NCBI RefSeq assembly: GCF_000169195.2
Contig: NC_016023.1
Coordinates: forward strand, 1,860,001-1,924,000
Source of the DNA: Heyndrickxia coagulans 36D1
GTDB lineage: Bacteria; Bacillota; Bacilli; Bacillales; Bacillaceae_C
Length of the DNA stretch: 64,000 nucleotides
Direction: 5' to 3'
Every line of letters starts with the position of its first letter. Within the stretch, counting starts at the first letter, position 1. Positions 27,721 to 36,050 of this stretch are shown piece after piece. The notes beneath the pieces are model-generated. The model ran no database searches. It worked only from the letters and a program-made list of their open reading frames with translations, and had not been told where the DNA came from. Both the position numbers and the translations under genes were made by a program.

Positions 27721-29502
27721 ATGAAGGAAAAAAAGATTAAGGCATTGGTTATTGTTCCTTACGAGGGACTATATGAAATGATGAAAGAAGTTCAGAGAGA
27801 GGTAGGAGATTTTCATTTCGATATTGAATTAGGAAACTTATTTGAAGGGGTAGCTTTAGCGAAAGAAGCAGAAAATAAGGGTTATCATGTCATTATTAGC
27901 CGGGGCGGTACAGCCTCTATGATTCAGGAAGCAGTATCCATCCCGGTGATCGATATCCGGGTGTCCGGTTATGATATTTTGCGAATTATAACACTTGTAA
28001 AAGGATTTTCCCGTAAAGCTGCAATTGTAGGATTCTCAAATATTACACAAGGAGCCTCCACAGTTTCCCAGCTTCTTGATTTGGATATTGAAACTATGAC
28101 GATTACAAAGGGTACTGAGGTTAATGAAAAATTACTCTACTTAAAAAGTCGTGGTTATGAAGTTGTAATCGGGGACGTAGTTACATTTCAGGCAGCAAAG
28201 AAATTAGGGATGACAGGAGTCCTGATTACATCTGGAAAAGAAGCGATTATGGAAGCATTGGAAGAGGCAAGAAGATCTTATCGCATCTTCTCAAAGCTCC
28301 AGCAGCAAGTTTCTTTATTCCAATTTGTTCTTGACTGCAACCGCGAGGCGATCGGGATCTTTAATAAAGAAAAGAAAATTGTTTATGCGAATCAACGTTT
28401 TAATAAAGAGTTTCATTGGATGACAGTGGAGAGTTCTGAAGAAATTAAGAAGCTGATTCAGGAAACTGTTGTTGCAGGGGAAAGTCAAATGAGGACAGTT
28501 CACCTTAACAAGTCGTTATGGAATATTACAGCATGCCCACAAGAAGATACTATCGTACTACTTTTTGAATTAGGTAAAGCAATTCAAACATCTAAGGAAG
28601 AAGGCAACATCGGCCGAAATGCAATAGAATTCCATACATCCATATCGTATATTCCTATTGCGGGAAAGAGTGCCGGAATTCAAGAGGTCCAGCAGCAAGT
28701 CGCTGAATATTCCAAGAGCGAGCAGCCTGTATGGATTTGCGGAGAAAAAGGGGTTGGAAAGGATACAGCAGCACGTTTACTTTATACGAAAAGAAGAGCC
28801 GGGACTGAACCCTTTATTGTTATTAACTGCGATACAATAAAGGCTGAACAGCTTAAGGGGCTTAAGGTTGAAGAATTTTTCGATAAATATACCAATGGAA
28901 CCATCTATTTAAAAAACATTGAAAGATTGGATAAAAGCCTGCAAAGGGAGTTCTGTCAAATCTTTAAAAATAAAAATAATAAGCTGAAGTGGCTGGCATC
29001 TTATGAAGGCAAGATAGAAGATAAAATTAAGAAAGGTTTATTTGACCGGGATCTATATCAATTACTTGGGCAATTAAAAATTTGCATCCCACCGCTTAGG
29101 GAGCGCAAAGAAGATATTGAAGATTTGGTGCAAATATTTATTTCTGAGCTGCACCCCAAACATGGAAATCAGGTTGTTGGGGTTAGGCCGGATGGATTAA
29201 AGGAGCTTATCGCTTACGATTGGCCTGGAAATGTAAAACAGCTTAAGCAAGTAATAGAGCAATTGTTTATCCAGGCCAAATCTTTCTATATTGAAAAAGA
29301 TGAAGTAGTAACAGTATTAAAACGATTAAGGGAGTCCGAACAAACGGATAAGACGCTTATTCCAATTGACCTCAGCGGAACTTTAGAGGATATTGAAAAG
29401 CGGATTATCAAAAAAGTTCTTGAGGAAGAAGAATTAAACCAATCGAAGGCGGCCAAACGATTAGGGATAAACCGTTCTACACTGTGGCGCAAGTTAAAAT
29501 AA
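27721..29502 (+). CDS. PrpR-N/PAS/AAA+/Fis-type regulator with a degenerate, probably sigma54-independent, AAA+ domain
   Basis: 593 residues, starting 27 bases after larE. Domains: PrpR_N periplasmic-binding-like sensor about 8-185 (IISRGGTASMIQEAVSIPVIDIRVSGYD); PAS about 195-285; AAA+ about 310-520; Fis-type helix-turn-helix about 550-593 (NQSKAAKRLGINRSTLWRKLK). Walker A is acceptable (GEKGVGKD, 341-348). The GAFTGA loop that contacts sigma54 is missing, and Walker B acidic residues are replaced (IYLKNIE where LFLDEIG is expected). The genes nearby have sigma-A-like promoters, consistent with a sigma54-independent regulator like TyrR. It likely senses an acid sugar or phosphate ester through PrpR_N and binds the TTGCA/TGATGCAAATAACAAC motifs. 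Confidence 0.85.
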   Translation: MKEKKIKALVIVPYEGLYEMMKEVQREVGDFHFDIELGNLFEGVALAKEAENKGYHVIISRGGTASMIQEAVSIPVIDIRVSGYDILRIITLVKGFSRKAAIVGFSNITQGASTVSQLLDLDIETMTITKGTEVNEKLLYLKSRGYEVVIGDVVTFQAAKKLGMTGVLITSGKEAIMEALEEARRSYRIFSKLQQQVSLFQFVLDCNREAIGIFNKEKKIVYANQRFNKEFHWMTVESSEEIKKLIQETVVAGESQMRTVHLNKSLWNITACPQEDTIVLLFELGKAIQTSKEEGNIGRNAIEFHTSISYIPIAGKSAGIQEVQQQVAEYSKSEQPVWICGEKGVGKDTAARLLYTKRRAGTEPFIVINCDTIKAEQLKGLKVEEFFDKYTNGTIYLKNIERLDKSLQREFCQIFKNKNNKLKWLASYEGKIEDKIKKGLFDRDLYQLLGQLKICIPPLRERKEDIEDLVQIFISELHPKHGNQVVGVRPDGLKELIAYDWPGNVKQLKQVIEQLFIQAKSFYIEKDEVVTVLKRLRESEQTDKTLIPIDLSGTLEDIEKRIIKKVLEEEELNQSKAAKRLGINRSTLWRKLK

Positions 29503-29530
29503 TGCTTGCGCTTTTTTTAAACTGTATTCA

Positions 29531-29593
29531 TGATGCAAATAACAACAATTAATACATTTATATTATTTTTAAAAAATGTATTGCAAAATGCAA
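29531..29593 (+). promoter_or_regulatory. Upstream control region of the kinase operon: motif A plus TTGCA palindrome
   Basis: Motif A TGATGCAAATAACAAC (29531-29546) is identical to the one before the permease. Thirty-four bases later lies TTGCA-AAA-TGCAA (29581-29593), identical to the one before larE. A weak cre-like sequence follows (29619-29632, two mismatches) near TATATT. Confidence 0.5.
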
Positions 29594-29732
29594 CTTTTTG
29601 TTTTAATATTGATGTTGTTGGAAGCGTTTTATATTAATAAAATTATATAGGGAGCAGGATAGAAACGGTTTGAATAATTGGATGGATTGCACACCCGCTA
29701 ATCAGTTGATAAAAGATAGGGGAGGGTTGCAA

Positions 29733-31058
29733 GTGAAACTGGCGGTTATAGCAGATGATTTAACAGGTGCCAATGATACGGGCGTGCAATTTGCGAAACA
29801 AGGATTTCGTACGGTCGTATTATTTGCCGGAACGCAATTACAGCCTCTCCATTTAAATGAAGATGTTGTTGTGATGAATTCAGATAGCCGTGGTTTAGAG
29901 CAGGAAGAAGCATATGAAGCCGTTTTTAAAATTGCCATGCACTCAAGAAAACTCGGCGTTTCTAAGATCTTTAAGAAAATTGATTCAACAATGCGGGGAA
30001 ATATTGGATTGGAAATTGATGCTGTAATGGACGCTTTCCAATTTGAGACGGCTTTTATCGTACCGGCTTTTCCGAAAAGCGACAGGATAACAATAGGTGG
30101 GTATCATTTTGTTAATGGTGTTCTAATTGAAAATACGGAACTTGCCCAGGATCCTGTTTGCCCTGTGAATGAAAGCTATCTTCCAACTTTGCTTCAATCT
30201 CAGAGCAAACGGAAGGTTGAATTGCTTTCAATTTCTGATGTAAGAAAAGGAAAAAAACATTTATCAGAATTAATGAATAAGTTAGCGTCGGAAAAAATAC
30301 CGAAATTGATTGTTGTGGATGCTACAACAGATTCAGAATTAAAGATGATTGTAGAAGCTACCAGAAATTTAGAAAATGATTTTCTTTGGGCTGGGTCTGC
30401 AGGAATTGCATATCATCTTTTTGATACCGGCCAGGCGGAAGAGGAATTAGGGAAGGCGGAGATTAAGGACCGTCCGCCGGTACTGGCAGTGGCTGGCAGT
30501 GTTAATTCTATTATTGATCATCAAATCCGAAATTTAAAAGAAAAACATCATGTTGAAGAAATAGTACTTTCTCCTGAAGAGTTTTTTTACGAAGATAGAA
30601 AAAAAAGGGAAATAGAAAACGTTGTAACAATTGGGCAGGATCTTTTGAAAAAGGGTGATTTAGTCGTAACGACCAATCGCGAACGGGAAGCGATCTGTAG
30701 AGTGAAGGAATTGCAGCGGCGGTTCGGATTATCAAATTTTGATGTTGGCCAGACTATTGCCAAATCTATAGGCATGATTGCAGCCCGATTAATAGGAAGC
30801 GTGCCAGTTTGTGGAGTAATCCTTACAGGGGGGGATATTGCCGGGGCGACATGTAAAGTTTTAAAAGGTGACGGTATACGAGTAATTGGCGAAGTAGAAG
30901 CCGGTATTCCTTATGGGAAATTGTTTGGAGGCCCTTATGACGGAATGCCAATTGTCACAAAAGCCGGTGCGTTTGGAACTGCACAGGCGCTTTCCAAATC
31001 CTTGCAGACTATTACTCAAGTTTACGCACTTGATGACAAAAACAAATTGACTCAATAA
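29733..31058 (+). CDS. DUF1537 four-carbon acid sugar kinase (threonate/erythronate kinase)
   Basis: GTG 29733 is the start (AGGGGAGGG 10 bases upstream); 441 residues. The N-terminal substrate domain opens with LAVIADDLTGANDTG and contains KKIDSTMRGN. The C-terminal nucleotide domain has LWAGSAGIAYHL, ILTGGDIAGATC and GGPYDGMPIVTKAGAFG. DUF1537 enzymes phosphorylate D-threonate, D-erythronate or 3-oxo-tetronates at O4. The adjoining pdxA2-type gene favours the branch in which a 4-phospho-acid is oxidised directly. Exact substrate unproven. Confidence 0.9.
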   Translation: MKLAVIADDLTGANDTGVQFAKQGFRTVVLFAGTQLQPLHLNEDVVVMNSDSRGLEQEEAYEAVFKIAMHSRKLGVSKIFKKIDSTMRGNIGLEIDAVMDAFQFETAFIVPAFPKSDRITIGGYHFVNGVLIENTELAQDPVCPVNESYLPTLLQSQSKRKVELLSISDVRKGKKHLSELMNKLASEKIPKLIVVDATTDSELKMIVEATRNLENDFLWAGSAGIAYHLFDTGQAEEELGKAEIKDRPPVLAVAGSVNSIIDHQIRNLKEKHHVEEIVLSPEEFFYEDRKKREIENVVTIGQDLLKKGDLVVTTNREREAICRVKELQRRFGLSNFDVGQTIAKSIGMIAARLIGSVPVCGVILTGGDIAGATCKVLKGDGIRVIGEVEAGIPYGKLFGGPYDGMPIVTKAGAFGTAQALSKSLQTITQVYALDDKNKLTQ

Positions 31059-31127
31059 TTTTCATTTTTTAAAGTATGTAACAAGTATGGCTGAAATCAA
31101 TAAATGATAAAGTGGGAGGAATTAAAA

Positions 31128-32132
31128 ATGGCAGCAAATAAACCAGTTATCGCAATTACAATGGGAGATCCTTCAGGTGTAGGGCCTGAAATTATTGCAA
31201 AATCATTAAGCGATGAGGAAATTTACGAAAGATGCCAACCATTTGTAGTTGGCGATTTAAAAATTTTAAAAAGAGCGCTAGCGGTAACGGGGTGTAATCT
31301 CCATTTAAATAGTATTTCCAGTCCGGAAGAGGGTAAGTATCAATCAGGTACTATCGATATTATTGACTTGGACTTAGTATCTGAAAACTTGCCGTGGGGG
31401 CAGGTTTCCCCTGAGGCTGGCAATGCTGCATTCCATTATTTGGAAAAAGCAATAACATATGCCAATGAAGGAAGAATCCAAGGAATTTGTACAGCACCAT
31501 TAAATAAAGAAGCAATCCATAAAGCAGGTCATATATATCCAGGACATACGGAAATTCTTGCAGAATTAACTAATACAAAAGATTTTGCCATGATGCTGAC
31601 GGCTCCAGGTTTAAGGGTTATTCATGTCACAACCCATATTGGTTTGATTGATGCGATTCAAAGTATTACTGTAGATCGGGAATACACAGTTATTAGGCTT
31701 GCCCATGAAACCTTGAAAAAAGCGGGAATTGAATCTCCTAAAATAGCAGTTTGCGGTATTAACCCTCATGCCGGAGAAAATGGGTTGTTTGGCCATGGAG
31801 AGGAAGAAGAGAAAATTATACCTGCTGTTGAAAAAGCAAGATCGGAGGGGATCAATGTTGAAGGACCGCTTCCAGCTGATACACTATTCTTTAGGGCAAG
31901 ACGAGGAGACTTTGATATTGTTGTAGCCCAATATCACGATCAGGGGCATGGGCCAATTAAAGTACTGGGCCTGGAAGCTGGAGTTAATATTACGGTAGGG
32001 CTTCCAATCATTCGTACAAGTGTGGATCATGGAACAGCTTTTGATATCGCCGGAAAAAATATAGCCGACGAGTTGTCCTTAAAGGAAGCAATTCGTATGG
32101 CGATTGAATTGGCGCCTAAAACTTTGGAATAA
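31128..32132 (+). CDS. pdxA2: PdxA2-type 4-phospho-D-threonate/erythronate 3-dehydrogenase
   Basis: 334 residues from ATG 31128, with GGGAGGAATT. PdxA fold: ITMGDPSGVGPEI (15-27), GHTEILAELT, HVTTHIGLIDAI, NPHAGENGLFG and YHDQGHGPIK supply the metal- and substrate-binding His/Asp residues. Outside vitamin B6 synthesis, PdxA2 paralogues sit next to DUF1537 kinases. They oxidise the 4-phosphorylated acid sugar, whose 3-keto product loses CO2 to give dihydroxyacetone phosphate. Genomic position argues for this role rather than pyridoxal synthesis. Confidence 0.9.
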   Translation: MAANKPVIAITMGDPSGVGPEIIAKSLSDEEIYERCQPFVVGDLKILKRALAVTGCNLHLNSISSPEEGKYQSGTIDIIDLDLVSENLPWGQVSPEAGNAAFHYLEKAITYANEGRIQGICTAPLNKEAIHKAGHIYPGHTEILAELTNTKDFAMMLTAPGLRVIHVTTHIGLIDAIQSITVDREYTVIRLAHETLKKAGIESPKIAVCGINPHAGENGLFGHGEEEEKIIPAVEKARSEGINVEGPLPADTLFFRARRGDFDIVVAQYHDQGHGPIKVLGLEAGVNITVGLPIIRTSVDHGTAFDIAGKNIADELSLKEAIRMAIELAPKTLE

Positions 32133-32239
32133 ATAAATCAATATAAAAAGAAAAGGGCCATAATAAAGCAGTCTTTTTGTGATTTCTATTGCTGGTCGAG
32201 AGAAACTAACCATAAAAGGTATTGGGAGGGAATAGCATA

Positions 32240-33490
32240 ATGTCATTTCCTAAATTAGCAAAGATAAAGCAGACGTTTCAAGCAGAGAGCTTAAAGGATA
32301 TTCCCGGCACAATTAAAGATGAGTTCATACGCGTAAATGCAGATAAAAAAATAAAACCTGGTATGGAAATTGCCATTACTGCAGGAAGCCGAGGAATTGC
32401 TAATATTCCTTTAATCGTTAAAAGTGTCGCGGATGAAATTAAAAAAAGGGGGGCAAAGCCTTTCGTCATCCCAGCTATGGGAAGCCACGGGGGAGCTACG
32501 GCTGATGGACAAGTTGAGGTATTGAAGGGTTTAGGGATAACCGAGGAATTCACCGGCTGTGAAATCCGCTCTTCTATGGATGCTGTGGAGGTTGGAGTAA
32601 CATCAGCCGGAATTCCTGTCTATGTTGATAAAAATGCTTATAATGCTGATGGAATTATCGTAATGGGCCGTGTGAAGCCACATACTGATTTTAAAAATAA
32701 AATTGAAAGCGGTATTTTAAAAATGGCTTCAATAGGTATGGGCAAGCATAAACAGGCCTTAGCTTTACACACGTATGGAATAAAGGGAATCAGTGAAATG
32801 ATGCCCGAAGTCGGTAAAATTGCCATCCGTAAATCCAATGTACTGTTCGGAATAGCCATTGTGGAAAATGCTTATGATGAAACAGCTATTATTGAAGCTT
32901 TGGAGCCCACACGGATTGAAGAAAGAGAAAAGGAATTATTGCAAAAAGCATTTTCTTTAATGCCAAGCCTCCCAGTCAATGATATTGATATTTTGGTAGT
33001 TGATGAAATAGGAAAAAATTATAGCGGCACAGGCATGGATACCAATATTATCGGCAGGATACGAGTACTAGGAGTAAAAGAGCCCGAAAAACCGAATATC
33101 AAATACATTATCGCTTCTGATTTGAGTGAGGAGAGCCATGGAAATGCCTTGGGAATCGGACTTGCAGATTTAACGACAAAGCGTTTAGTAGAAAAAATTG
33201 ATTATCAAGCAATGAATGAAAATGTAATTACGAGTACTTTTTTAGACCGGGCAAAAATCCCAATTATCCTTGATAATGACCGGGAAGCATTAAAAGCAGC
33301 TCTACGTGCAAACTGGGGCATAGCTTGGGAAGGGGCAAGAATTGTAAGAATTCCCAATACGCTACATATTGGAGAACTATATGTATCTGAGACTATTTTT
33401 AATGAGCTGAAAAATAAGGAAAATATTGAAGTCTTGGAGCCTTTAAAGGAGATAGATTTTGACGAAGAGGGTTATTTCCGGCCTATGTAA
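32240..33490 (+). CDS. LarA-superfamily nickel-pincer racemase/epimerase (not canonical lactate racemase)
   Basis: 416 residues from ATG 32240, after TTGGGAGGGAATA. The DUF2088 N-terminal domain holds candidate LarA-type functional residues: Arg51 (GSRGIAN), His83 (GSHGGA), His148 (RVKPHTDF), Lys161 in IESGILKM (candidate NPN-linked lysine) and His170 (GMGKHK). Spacing between these differs from L. plantarum LarA, placing it in another branch of the superfamily. Related enzymes racemise or epimerise the C2 hydroxyl of other 2-hydroxyacids. Beside a tetronate kinase and PdxA2 it probably inverts C2 of a four-carbon acid sugar, for example D-erythronate to D-threonate. Confidence 0.82.
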   Translation: MSFPKLAKIKQTFQAESLKDIPGTIKDEFIRVNADKKIKPGMEIAITAGSRGIANIPLIVKSVADEIKKRGAKPFVIPAMGSHGGATADGQVEVLKGLGITEEFTGCEIRSSMDAVEVGVTSAGIPVYVDKNAYNADGIIVMGRVKPHTDFKNKIESGILKMASIGMGKHKQALALHTYGIKGISEMMPEVGKIAIRKSNVLFGIAIVENAYDETAIIEALEPTRIEEREKELLQKAFSLMPSLPVNDIDILVVDEIGKNYSGTGMDTNIIGRIRVLGVKEPEKPNIKYIIASDLSEESHGNALGIGLADLTTKRLVEKIDYQAMNENVITSTFLDRAKIPIILDNDREALKAALRANWGIAWEGARIVRIPNTLHIGELYVSETIFNELKNKENIEVLEPLKEIDFDEEGYFRPM

Positions 33491-33559
33491 AATTTCAACA
33501 TGGGACTGGCAATCTATATACAAGGTTCCCGGTTAGCAGGATGAAAGGAGTGGCATTAA

Positions 33560-34231
33560 ATGGATGTAAGTTTTATATCTGTCCTTGCATTAGGATTTGT
33601 ATTGGGAATTAAACATGCGATTGAACCGGATCATATTATTGCTGTATCTACAATTGCCAGTCGGAGCAAGAAATTGTCTCAGTCATCCCTTGCAGGCGTT
33701 TTTTGGGGGATCGGACATACGGCAACCTTATTTATTGTTGGAATTTGCCTTTTAATTATAAAGGGGGAAATTCCGGAAAAATGGGCTATGTCACTTGAAT
33801 TTCTTGTTGGAATTATGCTGGTTTATCTTGGCATTACAACGTTGACTGCATTTAAAAGGGTACGTATACATCATCATTATCACGAACCGGGTCATAAACA
33901 CCCATCCGAAAACTATTCTTACATCAAATCAGTGTGTATCGGGCTTGTACATGGACTTGCCGGGAGCGGGGCAATGGTACTGCTTACAATGAGTACCGTT
34001 AAAAGCGTTTTCGAATCAGCTATTTATATTTTGATATTTGGAATTGGAACTATATTCGGCATGCTTTTCTTTACAACTATTCTAGGTATCCCGTTTATCA
34101 TAAGCGCTAAAAGAGTAGAGGCAAATAAGACGCTTACGCAAATCACTGGAGCCATCAGTACGGTATTTGGTATCTATTATATGTACAACTTAGGGATAGG
34201 AGAAGGATTGTTTAAGATGTGGCTGCAATAA
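33560..34231 (+). CDS. Nickel permease, NicO/UreH-like family
   Basis: 223 residues with about six membrane helices. The metal-recognition signature HAIEPDH is at 19-25 in helix 1, followed by WGIGHTATLF, a His-rich cytosolic loop (HHHYHEPGHKH, about 95-105) and LVHGLAGSGAM. Related UreH/NicO/HupE proteins carry Ni2+ (or Co2+) across the membrane. As the last gene after the LarA homologue it most simply supplies nickel for the cofactor. ATG 33560 follows GAAAGGAGTGG. Confidence 0.82.
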   Translation: MDVSFISVLALGFVLGIKHAIEPDHIIAVSTIASRSKKLSQSSLAGVFWGIGHTATLFIVGICLLIIKGEIPEKWAMSLEFLVGIMLVYLGITTLTAFKRVRIHHHYHEPGHKHPSENYSYIKSVCIGLVHGLAGSGAMVLLTMSTVKSVFESAIYILIFGIGTIFGMLFFTTILGIPFIISAKRVEANKTLTQITGAISTVFGIYYMYNLGIGEGLFKMWLQ

Positions 34232-34249
34232 TTGTATTAGTGAATAGTT

Positions 34250-34287
34250 TGAAGCCAGGGTAAAGAATATATGCCCTGGCTTTTTTA
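34250..34287 (+). terminator. Terminator closing the acid sugar operon
   Basis: GCCAGGG (34254-34260) and CCCTGGC (34274-34280) are followed by six T. Confidence 0.8.
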
Positions 34288-34785
34288 CAGTTTTATCCAA
34301 TTTAACTCTTGAGAACATGAATAAATAGGACTTGCTAAATAAAATTCATATAAAAAGTTTGATTCGTTCAGCAAGCTCTATAGGGACGGGACAAATAGTC
34401 TCAATGCTTCAGGCTGTAGAGTCCGGTAATGATTGAAAATCCATGCTGAGGTAAGTACGATTTTACATACTTCTGGTAGCGCAAAGGCTTAAGGAAATGA
34501 AAGGATATCTTCAAAAAGAATTGATGGATAAAAAATCCATCCAAATGAAACAAAAATAAGTGAAGATACACAATCAGGGAGTTAAAATGGTTTTAGCCAA
34601 AACATGCTAATGCAATTCAGATAATAAGGAATGGTTTGAACTCCAGGTGAATGCAAGAAAAGCAACCAAATCTTTTTGAGAAAGCTGGGAAAATAGTGGG
34701 GGCATGGGTTATGAGAAGGAAACGCAGCACGATTTGCAAAACCATTGTATTTTTTCAAAACAATAAATCAAAATGGGCGTGTTTT
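34288..34785. other. 498-base gap without a recognisable gene
   Basis: No supported coding frame. This is roughly where the AT-rich island gives way to higher-GC DNA. Confidence 0.4.
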
Positions 34786-34794
34786 TGCTATAAT
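34786..34794 (+). promoter_or_regulatory. Extended -10 promoter of the ketosynthase-like gene
   Basis: TGC-TATAAT, an extended -10 with a perfect hexamer at 34789-34794, lies 34 bases upstream of the ATG. The -35 region is poor. Confidence 0.5.
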
Positions 34795-34827
34795 AGACAA
34801 GTAAAATACTCGATAGGTGGGGCCGTT

Positions 34828-36027
34828 ATGAAAATAGTATGTACCGGATACGGGATATTTGCGCCAAATACGAGGAACATTGATCAGTATTTGTTTAATT
34901 TGAAAAACGGCGTTTGCACATTACAAGTGGCGGAGGGCATGGGGCCAAAAGGAGAATCAACCATTGCCGGGCTTATCCAGGATGAAGAATTGAAACAAAT
35001 AGAAGCAGATGATAAACTAAAGCGCCTCCCAAAAGTAACAAAAATGGGGACCGCTGCAGTGAAAGAAGCAATCGCGTCTTCCAGGCTGGATGTCCGGCAT
35101 AAAAAAGTAGGCTTGTTTTTCGGATTATCCCTTGGTGCTACGGGAGAGAAACTGTACCAGGATTCCATTCACTACGCTAATCATGAACTGTATCGAAAAG
35201 TATCGCTCATATTCTCCCACTATGCGAATTACCATAGTATTACGGCTGCCATTGGCCATTATATTGGGGCCAGGGGCGTCGAAAAAACGATTACAACAGG
35301 TTGCACTTCCAGTTTGGAAGCAGTAGAAGATGCAATCCTTTACTTGAAAAGCGGAAAAGTGGATGCGGCCATTGTCGGCGGAACGGACAGCCCGATATGC
35401 AATGCGACAACTTATGCGTTTGCCAAAACAAAAACGATACCGCTTAACCAAACGCTTGAAGAAGGCGCTGTGCCGTTTCAAAAAGGAAGTAAAGGGTTTG
35501 CAATGTCGGAAGCGGCAGGGGCAATCGTGCTGGAGAGGGAAGAAGATGCCGTTCAACGAAAAGCGGATATAAAAGGCGAAATCGTTGATGTCGTTTCCAA
35601 TAATGATGGGATCAACATTTTTTCATTGGACGGATCCGGGGACCAAATGTTAAACGCGTTAAAAGAAGTCACAATGGGAAGAAAACCGGATTACATCAAC
35701 AGCCAGGCACTTGGCATTGAACTGAACGACCAAATCGAGCAGCACTGTTCCAAACAGTTGTTTAACCATGAAGTTCCCTATACTTCAATCAAAAGCATGT
35801 ATGGGAACCCTTTTGGCGCCATTGGTATTTTGCAAGTCATTTCATCGCTTTTAAGCATGCAATATGGCTTTATCCCGCCAACGATTCGGACAACGAGGCG
35901 CGGGTATGAAGAAATGAATATTGTAACAGAGACCCTCTATCGGGAGATTCATGAAGTGGCCATCACCAACCATGGATTTGGCGGCAATAACGCATGTGCC
36001 TATATGAAGAAATACACCAAGAGTTAG
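34828..36027 (+). CDS. Beta-ketoacyl synthase-like protein with Cys-Gln-Asn in place of Cys-His-His
   Basis: 399 residues from ATG 34828 (GGTGGGG upstream; the frame runs further up without a ribosome site). It has a FabF-type thiolase fold: MKIVCTGYGIFAPNT at the start, the nucleophile elbow TTGCTSS with Cys159, and NHGFGGNNA near the end. Both catalytic histidines are substituted: the His of the NAHGT-type motif is Gln293 (YINSQALGIELND), and the His of the KSMxGH motif is Asn327 (IKSMYGNPFG). It may therefore not decarboxylate malonyl units and could act as an acyltransferase or priming-type enzyme. It lies 23 bases before an orphan histidine kinase, with no acyl carrier protein or other synthase genes nearby. 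Confidence 0.8.
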   Translation: MKIVCTGYGIFAPNTRNIDQYLFNLKNGVCTLQVAEGMGPKGESTIAGLIQDEELKQIEADDKLKRLPKVTKMGTAAVKEAIASSRLDVRHKKVGLFFGLSLGATGEKLYQDSIHYANHELYRKVSLIFSHYANYHSITAAIGHYIGARGVEKTITTGCTSSLEAVEDAILYLKSGKVDAAIVGGTDSPICNATTYAFAKTKTIPLNQTLEEGAVPFQKGSKGFAMSEAAGAIVLEREEDAVQRKADIKGEIVDVVSNNDGINIFSLDGSGDQMLNALKEVTMGRKPDYINSQALGIELNDQIEQHCSKQLFNHEVPYTSIKSMYGNPFGAIGILQVISSLLSMQYGFIPPTIRTTRRGYEEMNIVTETLYREIHEVAITNHGFGGNNACAYMKKYTKS

Positions 36028-36050
36028 AAAGGGGATGAGGTACTATCGTT

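Noticed and set aside
24540-29730. Sigma54 (-24/-12) promoters for the acid sugar genes
   Set aside because: No convincing GG-N10-GC element is present, and the regulator lacks the GAFTGA loop.
31128-32132. PdxA of vitamin B6 biosynthesis
   Set aside because: It is linked to a DUF1537 kinase and acid sugar genes, the known context of the catabolic paralogue PdxA2.
32240-33490. Canonical lactate racemase LarA
   Set aside because: Active-site spacing and surrounding motifs differ, and the neighbours are four-carbon acid sugar enzymes, not lactate genes.
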